Part shown: positions 12,651 through 25,000 of the stretch, in pieces
How positions within the stretch are numbered: the stretch's first letter is position 1
Layout: each line of letters opens with the position of its first letter
Assembly (NCBI GenBank): GCA_013399695.1
Contig: VXAU01002292.1
Location: forward strand, 1,668,748 to 1,732,747
Reading direction: 5' to 3'
Source of the DNA: Formicarius rufipectus
Taxonomy: Eukaryota; Chordata; Aves; Passeriformes; Formicariidae
DNA length: 64,000 nt
Notes under the pieces: generated by a model
What the model saw: only the letters and a program-made list of their open reading frames with translations
Database searches by the model: none
Told to the model about the DNA's origin: nothing
Translations under genes and position numbers: made by a program

Positions 12651-15600
12651 GCTGTTCATAAACGTGTTACAATCTGTAATAATGATGTTGCTAAATTGTT
12701 TCCTTCTGTCCAAAGAGAAGTTTTCCCTTCTGCCATTTATTCTCACGCAGAAAACTGGAGGCTGGAAACCTTGAAGAAGTCTTAGATTCTCATTGTAATC
12801 TCAGTCAAACTATACTGATAATCTTCAACAACCCATCTGAAGGTAGTTCTTTAACTGTTTCTGAAGAGTGGACCAGACACTGATTTAAACAAACAAACAA
12901 ACACAAAACAAAACACCCCAAACCCACAACTTGTCTGGATTGTTCAACTTCAGTTTTTCCTGATTCTTTTGACAGAATGTTCCCTATTAAGCCACAATCT
13001 GAACATACGTATATAGACCAGTTTTGGCTGCAAAACATAAAGAGCTTGTAGTCAGACTCTGTAATGATTTGACACAGATGCAGTATTTGAACTGCCATTT
13101 TTCTCATCCAGCCTGTAGACCTGTAAAGAAGATGTATTTACCTGCTGTCTGATGCACTGCAGCAATCAGAATTTGATTTTTCAAAGGAAAAAAGTACTCT
13201 AACAATTATTATTATTCTTTTGCCCCTCCAGAAAACTTCCCTGCTTCTTAGTTTTGGATAAACTGATATATTCGTGCATAATTATGCTTGTCATTGTATT
13301 CATAGTTAGACCCTAAGGCGTGTATTTTAACTCTAGGCTCATCTCTCTGGACTTTCATCTCTAAGCAAACAGGGTCTGGGTGCAGGAGGAGGAGGGAGTG
13401 GTATTTAAAAGGGGGGGGGGGGCTACTCTAAACAGCATCAAAAGTGAAAATAAATTTATATCAGATTCACTCTGTGTTTCCCTCATGATCTGGGCTTCTT
13501 TTGATTCCCTCTGCAATCCAGGAAGGATCATCCCCTTCAGGCTCTTATTATGCATAATTTGATTTTAGGAGGAAAAGAGGCTTTTTGCTTTCCTATTAAA
13601 TACCACACCTAAAACTTGTGTGTGATCTGAGGTTTATTTGTCACCCATGGGCATTACAAGATATTCTGTGGATTGCTGCATTGTCATCACAGCACTGAAG
13701 TAAACAATCAGAGTAAGGAGTTGAGGGAGGGATGTTTTTTTCCTTCCAGACTCTGAAAACAGGGTTCAGATTCAGCACCCTCCTTTTCCCAGAGGTATGT
13801 GAACTGGAATTTTTCAACAGCTTACCCATGTTGCAGAAACAGCCCATAAAGCATGTCCACTGGTAGCACCTTACAGTTGCAGCATGCAGCCTTCTATCAT
13901 ATTTACAGTTATCATCAGGAAAGCAGAGCTTCATCTCTGCTACAAAGCTCTGCAGGATAGGGTGTGTGAAAAAAGTGGTCCTCAGACATTCAAGAAATAG
14001 AGCTGAACTGTGTCGGTGCATAGAATTGCAAAGGTTTGATCACAGCCACCTCAGTCCTCTCTCCATGTCCTTAAAAATATTTTTCCTTGTCCAGTTGTTC
14101 AAGCACAAAATTTCTGGCACAGATTAAAAATAACTCCTTTACCTCCTGAAGCCTTCTGCAGAAGCTGAGTTCCCTGAATGACTCAGTGTCAGGAGAGACG
14201 ACCCGTAATCTAGGGAGTTTGGAACCAAAATGTCTCTTTGAGAGATACTCAGTAGTATTGAAGGTGGAGCTGGCTTACTGGAGAACCACTCACAAAACAA
14301 GTGTTCAAGAGTATCCCTTGTAGAATGCTATTATCAGTAATGGGAAGGCATTTCCATAACATTTATTTGATCTTAATCACGTATGTCAAATTCAGAATTC
14401 AAGTGCTAAGTGATGTTGCAGAGCTGCCTTATTAGCTGAGTTGCTGCTTCTGGAACAGAAAGGGTCATACTCTAACTGGAATCTGTAATTAAGTCTGAGC
14501 GAGTAATGCTCTTGTAATATAGTGAGATTTAAACCTTCAGGTTTTAGATTGAGTAGACCTGGAGCCAAAAGAGTCCTGTTGTATAAAACTTAATGAAACT
14601 TCTGTTAGTCTAGTTTCAAGGTTAAGTTCTTTTCTCTCTATTGGAAATCTATTTTATGAAGAAGCTCTTTATTTTGTGGCTTTTATTTCCAGTACGTGAA
14701 GTAAAATTCACTAGCTGGGAAAGGTAACCTCCTCACAACTGCTTTTTCAAAATCATGTTTCTTAGAAAATAGATACTAATGTCTTGCACCAAGAACAAAA
14801 CCTGAAAAAAAAGTTCTGTAAAAGGCTGATGCTACACGAAGCAAAATTGTTTTAAGTGGAAATAAATGTACTTTTTGCATAGTGCTCCTTCTGATACTCT
14901 TCAGAACTGATGTAAAGATATCTTAGTTGTCTTTGCTCCCATGAGTATACATTTGCATCAGAGCTGATCTATGTGAAAAAGGTCAGAAGTATTTTTAAAA
15001 GCTGAGTCTTCATATTCTTCAAAGAGAGAGATACTTGAATTCCTTTGCAACGGAATTAATTTACATTTTGGTAGCTGAAAAAAAATGCATATACTGACTT
15101 CAGCTAGATGCTGAATTTTATGTCTAGGGGTGGAAGAAGGGCAGCTGGCCTGTGGGTATGTAAAAATAAAGGACACTCAAGACAGAGTTTGGAGGAACCT
15201 GTTCCTGGCACCTAGGGCTTCTGTTTCACTAGGACTTTCTTGACTTGGCTCTATTTTGCCATCTGTCTGTAGGAAGGCAGTAACATGAGCAGCAGTACTT
15301 TTGGATCTGATACGGCAAGCAGGTCTTTATTTTTAGCCTGAGGTTGCCCCTCAGGATTGCCTAAAGGTCTGCTTATAGACTTCCTGACAGCATCTCCTGT
15401 GAAAGGGGTTTTCCAAGCTGAGTAGGATTTAGGGTGGAGGGCCAAGGGAAAGACTTGGAAGCCAAGCTAAAAAACAAGCACCCAATTTCTGCCAAGCTCT
15501 TCTACTCTGACAATCTTTAGTAGACAGCTTTTGTGCAATTCTCTCTTTGTGCAGTCCTTTCAGGATTTGGATGGGCCATGCTGTCTGAACAGTCAGGTTT

Positions 15601-18239
15601 GGCAACTGTACATTTTTCCGTATGTTCTTTTAATTACCTCTGGCTTTGTACACTGCATGCCAGGAAAAGAAAAAGCATTCCTTGGTTGTTTTTTTCTTTG
15701 TCTTGCCCTGGCAGGAGGGAGATGTAGGGTAGCCTTCCAGTTGTCATGTTCCTGAAGATAATTATAGTGTGTCCTCAAGATAACGTGAATTCTGAATAGG
15801 CATTTCTGAATAAACTTTGTCTTCAGTTAATTCATGGCAGAGAAACCATTGTAGAAGAGGTCATCGGTGGAAGCTACTGGCATCCACAGTAATTCACTGA
15901 AATTCTGGACAGTGGGGACTGTGATTTGGCTGTTTCTCCTAATTTTCTGTAAGAGCAACTGAAAATTTATCATTTAAAACCAAAGCTAATCGTCAGTGAG
16001 AATCTGTTCTGTAGACATTCCTCTGGCTTTCTAGGAGGAGTAGCAGGGACAAGGAACAAACTTGGTGCTCCATGCCCTTAACCAATTCAGGGTAAGTTTA
16101 ATGCTGGAAGTCTGAATAGCAAGAGTCAATGTGTGGTGATATCATTAAATGTTTACAGCTTCCGCACCAGATGCAGCAAGAGAGCTGGAGTCAACGTACG
16201 AATGATGTCCCTGCAAATGTGACATTACCAGCCTGCCTTGTGTGTGCGCACTGCTTTCAATGCCTCTCATGCCTTCTGTGTACAAAAAAGAAGGAGATAC
16301 TATTCTTGAAGCCCCTGAAGTGTGGGAGCACATGCTTTTTTAAACAACGTGCTTATCAGTTAGGTATCATAGTGCTAACTAAGCACTAAATCAAGTATTT
16401 GTCTATAGCCTACACGGGGCATTATTAGGCCCAAAATATTATCTCTAATTTTCATCTTAGCCTTGCTGTCTGAATATTGGGGAAGTAATCAGAATAAAAG
16501 CAATGGAAAGGTCTTGATTTTGCAGCATTCATACTGACTTGACCTTTTCACTACTTCAGGAGACTGTGAATGTTCAATTTGAATGTTCCAAAATACGCAT
16601 TCCCCCAGGCATGGAGAGAGGTGGAATTTCCTGGTTTTAGGAAACAAGATTATATTACAATGTAAGATTGCAAACAGTGAAGCTACAGGCCAGCTGTAGG
16701 TTGAGCTGCATGAAATGCCTTAATTCACCAGGGGCACCTGAACTCAGAGATGGCAATTCCATTTTGTTCTTAGCACCATAGTTTTCATGCTGCTTTTCTT
16801 TCTCTGCAAAAATGTCTTCTTAACTGCTAACATCTCCTCAGCAGAGAATAGATAAGCAGGAACATACATTGTATTTCAGTGATGCCATCAAATATATTCT
16901 CCTGTTGTACTTCTGTAGACAATCAGAAGACAAGAGCAACAGAAAAAGAATTAATGTTTGCTTTGCCACCTAGCAGTCATTGAACAACCATGAACATAGT
17001 AAGTAAGAGGAATGTATGCATTAGTTAGTCATACAGCAGTTAATGAAAATTTTTAGAAGTTTGGATGAGAATGCTTAGCTAGTGAAATGCTGTTCTGCGC
17101 TGCTTTATGCTTCCAGGCCATTTCTGGTGTGCAACAGCAGCATGTCATTGTGACAGCGAGTGATGGAGTGCTGCAACATGGACTGTTGTTTCCTTCCTAA
17201 GATAGAAACTGAATAAAGAGTTTGGGCATTTCACTATTCGGAATCCTTTGGAGCCATAACAGGAGCAGATAAACAATACTTATTGTCTTCTGATTGTTTC
17301 AAGTGAAACAATGTCATTTCTCAACAAAATATGCTGTTTTCTGGTAGTGTTCTATTTCAGAGGAAGCTCCGCTGTAGTAGAACAAATTTTTTAATGTAGG
17401 TATGTGCAGATATCTCTTTGAGTAGCTGGACCAAGCTGTTAAATACTTCCTGCTTCATATATTTAGTGTTAATAATTAACATTCTGCTGCTGAAACTGCT
17501 TTAAACTTCAGTTTAAAGCTTCTTAGTATGAAAACTGTGTTTTCATCAGGCATGATGTAAAGCTATAGACCCAAGACTCATAAGGACTCAAGCTTCAGCT
17601 CTTGAATTTTGTGTTTTGTTTTGTGTTTCACTAGGTAGACACAGGTACTAGGAAAACCATGCACTACAGTAAAAAAGTGAAATAACCATTCACGATTGCT
17701 GCCTATACATTGAAGAGCATGGGATACCTCCATTGTAAACAAATGTCCAGCTGTAATTTTAATCTTTTCCTGATTGGAGATGCTCAGCCTACTTTAGCTT
17801 TAAGGAAATGCAGATCCAGATCTGATATTCACAGGAGCACTCATCACTGAAAATGCAAAAGCAAAAGCAGAAGTCCTTGAAATTCCTCATATTTCCATTG
17901 TGGTTATCCTCCAGCAAAGCTTCGTCTGCCAAGGACAAACTGGAAAACATCCTCCTCTCACAAATGACAGTCACTCACACAACAACCCAGTCATTAAACA
18001 GTTTGCTGTCGTGGGCCTGCTGCCCATTCTTCCTGCCTGGTGGAGACTTTGAGGGCTGCTGCACTTGGCAGAGGAAGTCGATCAAGGGGGAGCGGTATCA
18101 AAGTTACAAAATCATTTCCAGCTAATGAATTCGACAGTTTTTGAGACCATTTCATTAGATTTTGAACTGCTTTTGTTATTTTTTTGTGCTTGTTCCCTGC
18201 TAAGATCTGATTAGTGAATGGTACCTCTGCCTGAATTAA
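12651..18239. other. Intergenic, no gene recognised
   Basis: AT-rich unique sequence. A 12-base G run lies at 13411-13422 and an AAAC-rich simple tract at about 12884-12925. A minus-strand open frame at 13641-14021 (126 codons) is Cys-rich but has no recognised domain, no splice context and no relation to neighbours; I regard it as chance. Confidence 0.7.
13411..13422 (+). repeat. Poly-G homopolymer (12 G)
   Basis: A pure run of 12 guanines follows an A-rich segment and lies just after a GGAGGAGGAGGG purine tract. Such a run is prone to length error in sequencing and could form a G-quadruplex. Confidence 0.9.
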
Positions 18240-18960
18240 GATGAAAGTGAGATCATACACCAAAGTCAACAATACAGATTTTTATTTAACGATAAATATA
18301 ATGCAGAGAAATAGAAGTAGAAAAGAGTAGATAGAGAGGGTGGGAGAAAGATAGATCCATGGATCCGTCAGAGTCGGATCCTTCCTCACCCTGAGCTTCT
18401 CAGTGGTGAAGTGGGGGGCCTGGATCGTAGTTCTTCATGGAAAGGGGTGCTGGTTAGCAAATCCACAGTCCACTGCCAACTATCAAATCTTTTCATTGTT
18501 TATACATTTTAGCAAACAAAGAAATTAATGCTTATTGCCTACAAGTGATATAGTTCTCCTGTTAATTAGTATTTTATATTCTGTTGGTTAAATAATTTGC
18601 TTCTTATGCTACTTAGTCTGCGTGCTCGGTCCTTCTTTTGAGTCAGTGGGTTTCTTGGGTTGGTGGCTATGAGTCTGGTTACCATCTCCTGCTGGAATTA
18701 TGATTTACCCAGTCAGAGCTGATTTCAGCACAGTTGTTGAGTTGGTTTTTTTAGTTTCTTCCTTATCTTGGAAGTTCTGCCAAATGTTCTTGTGGTCTCT
18801 AAATTCTGTATTCTTTGTATCTACTGTCAGTGATATGTCCTTCTTTGTTAACTGCCCCCTAGGTCCGAGATCCTTGAATTTATCTTCCTAACACCCAGAC
18901 AACAGTACCATCTTTTCACAGTCCAACTTTGGGTATCCACAGAGGCATATTCAGGGGGCT
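18240..18960 (-). repeat. Possible minus-strand LTR-like segment
   Basis: Read on the minus strand, the left part contains AATAAA followed by a short tail (complement of 18262-18290), like the R-U5 junction of a retroviral LTR. The sequence is more GC-rich and distinct from its surroundings. I could not define TG...CA ends or a target-site duplication, and no gag or pol frame follows. This is a weak, pattern-based call. Confidence 0.25.
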
Positions 18961-21780
18961 TTGGTTGCCACTGGTGGTCAGAGATACCATCTGTCCCATA
19001 ACCTGTGATGATCTTTGACTGGTGGTATGCATATAAGCAGTTGATCTTTTCTCACATCTGTCGCAATGGGCAAATTTTGTCCAGATGCATTAACCAGAAT
19101 GTGCTAACCAGATCTTGCCTCTGCCAGGCCTGGAATTAGCACCTTCCTGTCACAAATTCCTCTCTTCTGTGGCCTTAACAGTGGTTGAGACAGGTAACCA
19201 CTGTCTTTCACTCCTAACATTCCCTTTAGTGAGAATTGGGCAGATTGTTCTGTCAATGGGAAACAGCAACACTGGGTCAGAGAAAGAATCACCCTGGTGG
19301 TGAACATCCTGGAGAGGCATTTTTTTTGCCAAAACATGCGTTCTGTCCATCAGGTTTTAACAACAGTGTGCTCTGGTTTCTGCTTTACTGATCTAATAAG
19401 GTGCAAGTGAGTATCCATCATTAACTGCAGAGGGATGTTGTGGCCTCCTCAGTCCTTCAGAGAGGCTGTGGGAGGCAAGACACTCATAGCAGGACATTTC
19501 AGAAACACAGGGAGCAATCACCAGGCAAATAGAGATGTGTCATGTCTCGGGAGATAACAGGATAAGAACTGCATATCTTTTTTTTTTTTAGAGGCACAGG
19601 CAGACAGAGGTCCTGCTTATGAAGCCTAAGGAAGAGCTGTTCCCCCAGCTGTCAGAGGCTGGTTTTGAGACATGTAGCTCATCCCAAGGCCCCACAACAA
19701 CCATCAGACTAATGCTTAGCTGTCGTCACTGAACCATGCAAGCTCTCTATTTAGCTCTTACTTAGGGTGCCAAGAATGATGTACCAGTGATTTGAGGAGG
19801 AATGAGATAGACTGAATCATTTAACCCCTCAGCCACTTCACCCCACTCTGCAGGCCATGGTGTGGATGGGCTTTATTGGGTTGCCACAGCGATGGCTTCC
19901 ATTGATGGCTGACAGCAGCAGAGTTGGAATGGATGGCAGGTTTCAGACAGGAAAGTAGGCACTCTCTAACCAGCTGAAAAGGCATGGCAGACTCTAGCTA
20001 AGCCTCCCTTCTGGCCACTACCAAAAGGCTGACAGGGATCTAAATACCCACAATGAGGGAATCCTCCAAACCTGGGACAGTGCCTAGGTGCTGCCTCATC
20101 TCAGCCTCCCCTGAGAGATACAGGTGCTCTGTTTTAGCAGTGCCCTTATGCTACGTGTCAGCTGCAGCCTGTGCCAACTGGATGGCCCAGCTTCCCTTTG
20201 GGGCAGTCAGTAGTGGCCTCAGCTGTTCATTGATGGATCTGGGAGTGAGGGTGACACCAGCACAGACCATGCTCTCCCTGACAGGTGAAGTCCCACAGAG
20301 TTGGACCATGGTGAGCAGGTTTGGGGAATGGGAATGGAACCCACTAATAACCTCTGACACGGGCAGTGTACCAGGTCCAGTGTCCAGCCATGGACTCCAG
20401 ACAGGAGCAAGAGGAAATGGGACCAGAGACAGGGCTGAGGAGAAGATGCACTGGCTGTCCAAAAGGTCCATGGAAGAGACAGGCTACTCACAGTGCAGAT
20501 AGAGAAATGGGTTGCCCAGGACTTGAGATGAACACTTGCAAGATTAGTTCTTTATTTCCTAGTTACTAGATAGAGGCCCCTCCTCTTCAGGAGCAGACAT
20601 TGGACCCTCTCCCAAGCAGAGAATGGGATATTCAGACATTCCCATAGATAATGTTGTTGGTGCCCTGGGTGCTGCAGGATTTCAGCCCTGACAGGTGCCT
20701 CACATGTGTGGTTTGACCTTATGCTTAACCAGACAGCTACTCTGAATCCTGTTTTAAGATCTAGGTTTACTTTCCCCTCGCTCTTACAGAGTTCTGGCAG
20801 GCACTTTTGATATCTTTTGGAAAGCCTAGCTCCTAAAATTAGATATTGATACACCCAACTTAACTGGTATTTAAATCCCACACCAGAGTTAGCTTGAGGC
20901 ATCTCAACTGTATAATCTTCTGAGGACTTTCAGTAAAGCTTCTGTCTGAGCTTAGTTTACTCCGTTCAGATAACTCAGCACCTCACTTCAGGCCAGGTAC
21001 TAGCTGTTTGCTCTTGATTATTATTTTGTGAGTGTGATTCAACAGGCATCTCAGAGCACGTTTTCGCAAGCAATCTGCCAGGACAGAGCTCTCTGTGAAA
21101 CACAGCGTTCCCCTCTTTCCTTTTTCAACCGCAGCAGCCTTATGGCTGGGAACCATCCCAGGGAGAGGAGTTTGGGGTTGGGTGACCCTGTAGTTCCCCC
21201 TGGCTGTGTGACACACACTGCAGTGATAAACACAAGAGTCACATTCCAGACAGCACACACCAACCATATGCTTTCTGTAGGGATGTCCTGTACATTCAAA
21301 ACTGTTTCACTATTTCATCCCATTATATAAATATAAAATGCCAGAGCTAAAGCAAATTCCAGGGCTCTCCCATTTGCTCATAGTTAACCACAGGATTGGG
21401 GTCACTTTTTTTGTTTTCTTTGATCCTTCTGGATCCTGAAATCCTTCACTTGTCCCAGACCGAAGGGAACTGTTTGAATAACAGGGAAGAAGAGAGGGTC
21501 TTCTCAGAATGCACACACACATAGGTGAGCACTCAGCCAAGCCAGGCAGCTCCTGAGTTAGTCTTGTCTTTAACAAGTATGGCCTACTGTGAAAAGTTTT
21601 GTACCTCTTTAAATAAATAAATTCCCCTTCCTCAAAACAGCTGGTGATAAATCATTCTGGGAAAAAAATATTTCTTTTCTGCTTCTCCTCTGTCCCGAGA
21701 TTTGATACGCTTCAAGCTGACACCAGCCCCAAGGCAGAAGTCTGATGTTACTCGTTTTTGCCTGGCTGCCAGGGTAAAAA
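18961..21780. other. Intergenic, moderately GC-rich, unassigned
   Basis: This stretch is less AT-rich than its neighbours and has overlapping open frames on both strands, for example 20053-20502 (+) and 20151-20471 (-). None shows a recognisable domain. It may be old repeat-derived DNA linked to the LTR-like segment on its left, but nothing proves this. Confidence 0.4.
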
Positions 21781-21787
21781 TCAGAGT

Positions 21788-22035
21788 CTCACCTCAAGCT
21801 GTACCAGGTGAGGTTCAAGTTTGACATTAGGAAGAATTTCTTCACAGAAAAGGTTGTTAAGCTCTGGAATGGACTGCCCAGGGACATAGTGGTGTCACCA
21901 CCCCTGGAGTTGCTCAAGAAACAACCGGAAGAGGCATTTAGTGCTGTGGTCCAGCTGACAACGTCATGATCAGTCAAAGGTTAGACTCAATGATTTTGTA
22001 GGTCTTTTCCAACATAAATAATTCTGTATGATTGC
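21788..22035 (+). repeat. CR1 LINE 3'-end fragment, plus orientation
   Basis: Hallmark blocks occur in order: caggtgaggttcaagtttga, 'ttaggaagaatttcttcac', 'gctctggaatggactgccca', 'gtcaccacccctggag', and the terminal 'aggtcttttccaacataaat' with attctgtatgatt. This is a 5'-truncated avian CR1 copy of moderate divergence. No intact frame remains. Confidence 0.92.
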
Positions 22036-25000
22036 TTCTGGGATGTGGGTCTTGGCCGCAGAGACAAACAGGCTTATGTGGGAACTTGGGAAATACATTT
22101 GAAGCATGAGGTCTCTAGGACCACCTGCCCTGCCTCAGCAAAGGGCCTGAATGCTGTCAAATCACAGATACTACCTTTCTCTTCCATTAAGTATAGACAT
22201 CTCCTGCACTCAAAGCCATTTTTTTCCCAGTTTATTAGCCTACTCATCTCATTTGTGGGTTTTCTTCACTGTTCAGCATGACAGCAAGTGTCTAGCGAAG
22301 CTGATCGCTCTTCTCTCGAGCCCTAGAAGGCTGTACAAACCTTTTGGGAGAACATGTCATCCTTACCTCCAGCACAAATTTTGATGACAGTTTAGTTTAG
22401 AAGCCAGCTTCCCAGGGGTCTTCCTCCTTACAGCTGAAACATGGAGCTGATCTCCTTGGCTTGCCAACCTAGGACCCACACAGACCTGTAGGTAAGGGAG
22501 ACTCAGCAAGTAGGTGATCCCTTGAACCAACAACAGCAGTCGAGGCAAGGAAGCTGGGGAGCCTCAGTCTCTCCAGGACTTAGAGAAATTCTCACAGTGG
22601 CTCATTTGTTAGAGCTGTTCAGCTGTGCTGTAAAGCATGAGGCTGGCAGGAGCCAAGGTCTGTCACTCAGGGCGAAGGAGAAGTCCTGCTCAGGTCAAGC
22701 CTTAGGCACAAAGGAGACCTCGAGGTACCAAGGGAGCTCTCTAGCCTGCATGAGAGACATTTCTGAAGAGAAGCAATGAATTGACAGGGTTTTCTGAATC
22801 ACAGTTTCATACTTTAGAACCTAAAGCCTATCTGACAGATCCTTCTATTGACTCTGGCTCTGTATCTTAACAGCAGCAACTTTACCCTTCTCATCCTCCC
22901 ATCCCGTTCTCTACACTGTACTGCATGTTACAGGAACACCTTATTTTCTTTACCTGCTTTGAGCTCCACAATGTGTTCTCATCCTTCTTAATCACACTCT
23001 ACCTGTTCATTTTTCATTCTTTGTCCTTCCTGCTTTTTGACCATGTCTACTCTTTGAATTACTTGGAGCTTCAGCATGTGGGAATCACTACAAAGCTTAT
23101 GGCAAAACAAACAAGCTTCAGGCTAACACAAACACACACATTCAGAGGAAGACATTTCCTTGGGGTTTTGCTTCATTTTCTCTCTCCTTTGTTCCAGATC
23201 ACTTATTAGAAATTCAGAAATCCCTTGAGCCAGTTTCTTAAGACTAGCTGTTCTCCTTGGGTGACATATGGCTCCCACATATATGGCCCTCCAAAGGACT
23301 GTTTTCACTCAAATCTTAGTTCTGGGATGCAACAGGGACTTGCAACAGTGTGCTTATTATCCACAGCTGACTGAATCTCACCCGTCAGGAATGTTTGGTA
23401 CTAGCATTATAATTCCCGTTTTGCCCTCTGGTTTAAATTTCTGCTTTCCCTACACTTTCACCATCTGTTGCTTACTCCAGCTGTCAGCTTTTAAAAACAC
23501 TTCTGATACATTAGCTGTGGCTCTGAGAAACCTTCTCTCCAGGTGCTTCTGTGAGAATTGGATGTCCCTATTTAACAAACACTCAGTGCCTGAGACATAC
23601 TGCTGCTCTGCACTTCCTCCGGATCTGTTTAATCAGTTCCTCTAGCTGGAACCAGTTGTAGTTTAGCTTCTGTTGTTTTTCCCTTTCCTTCATTATTTCA
23701 CCAGGGCAAGCTGTCCTCACAGACTTCTACCACCTCTGTGCATCTCCTTCATCTCATTCCTCGAAGTTGCAAATGAAAAGACGTTGTCTAAAGTCTGCCT
23801 TCCACTCTGGAAGATGGGCAGCTCACAGAGCTTTGGGCCCTGATGGTGATTTCATCTCTGCAGCAGCCACTTGACCCTGTAATTGTCTTACAGACACAGC
23901 CCCCCTGGCACGATGTGGGCTTCTCCTTCTGCAAACTCCATGTGGGTTTCATTACTGCATCTTTCATGGACAAATAAATAGTATGTCTGGCACTACATTT
24001 CCCTATTCTCATTTCAGGAAAATAGAGCCAATGAGGCCTAAATCAAACAAAATCCAACAGAACAGGGGAGTTTGGGGATCCCTCACAGTGAGGCACCATC
24101 CCCCCAGCCCAAAGTTTTCAGTACTGGAAGGTAAAAAATGACTGGCAGCAGAGGGCAGACCTCATCCAAAGCACACCAAAGTGGAATCTTCTCATTTCTG
24201 CAGTGAATTTTCAGATCAGACCCCAAACCAGCAGAGAAATGTTCATATTAGTGTAATTTTGAAGTTGAAACATAGATGGTACAGAGAGACCCTCAAATAC
24301 CTGTTGAGATATTTCAGTATACCTTACTAGGGTAGTTCTGCCACTGCTGATTTTGTGCCTGTATTTAACCAAGTCCTTAAACGATCCGGGAACTACAGGT
24401 TATTAATTTTCACAGCCATCCTTAGTGACAGGACAGGTGAGACCACATGCCAGGGGATGGCTGGTGGAGGATCTGTGCCACAGGGAAGAGGCCTGGGCAC
24501 TGTGCCCTGTCACAGGAAGCTCCCCAGCTGACCCCATGCCAGCAACTCACTCTGGGGAGCCCTGCAGGCTTTCCTAACATAGCATCTCCTACTCAGCCCT
24601 GCCCCTGGGGAAGGCTCAGCATTAGAAAAGTGAGATCCTGCTCCACCTCCTCGTTTCAAGTCCTGGAAAGTCTGAACCTTATCATAAAACTGTGAAAAAT
24701 CCCCTCTGAACTGAAGCTGAACACCTTTATGTACAATTCACTGCTGAAATAGTGTTGGGGGTGGGAGCGGGGGAAATTGCATGATCATTCTCCAGTCTCT
24801 GTGACACATCCCAAAGATTGTTCAGGATAGAGAAATGGTGGGAGAAAAGTGAGGAAGTGGTTGTAGAAAGGAAACATTTTCTTTCATTCCTAAACCCCTT
24901 TTCAGCCCTTGCACTCTCTGCAGGATAAAAGACCAATAGCCCTGAAGCCATTTAACATTTAAAAAAGAATAAGATAATGAGGACTATGATCATGCTTTCT

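Noticed and set aside
13641..14021. 126-codon Cys-rich minus-strand open frame
   Set aside because: No recognised cysteine framework, signal peptide or gene context; consistent with chance at this window size.
20053..20502. 149-codon open frame in the desert
   Set aside because: Overlaps equally open frames on the other strand and has no recognised domain; treated as part of an unassigned, possibly repeat-derived stretch.
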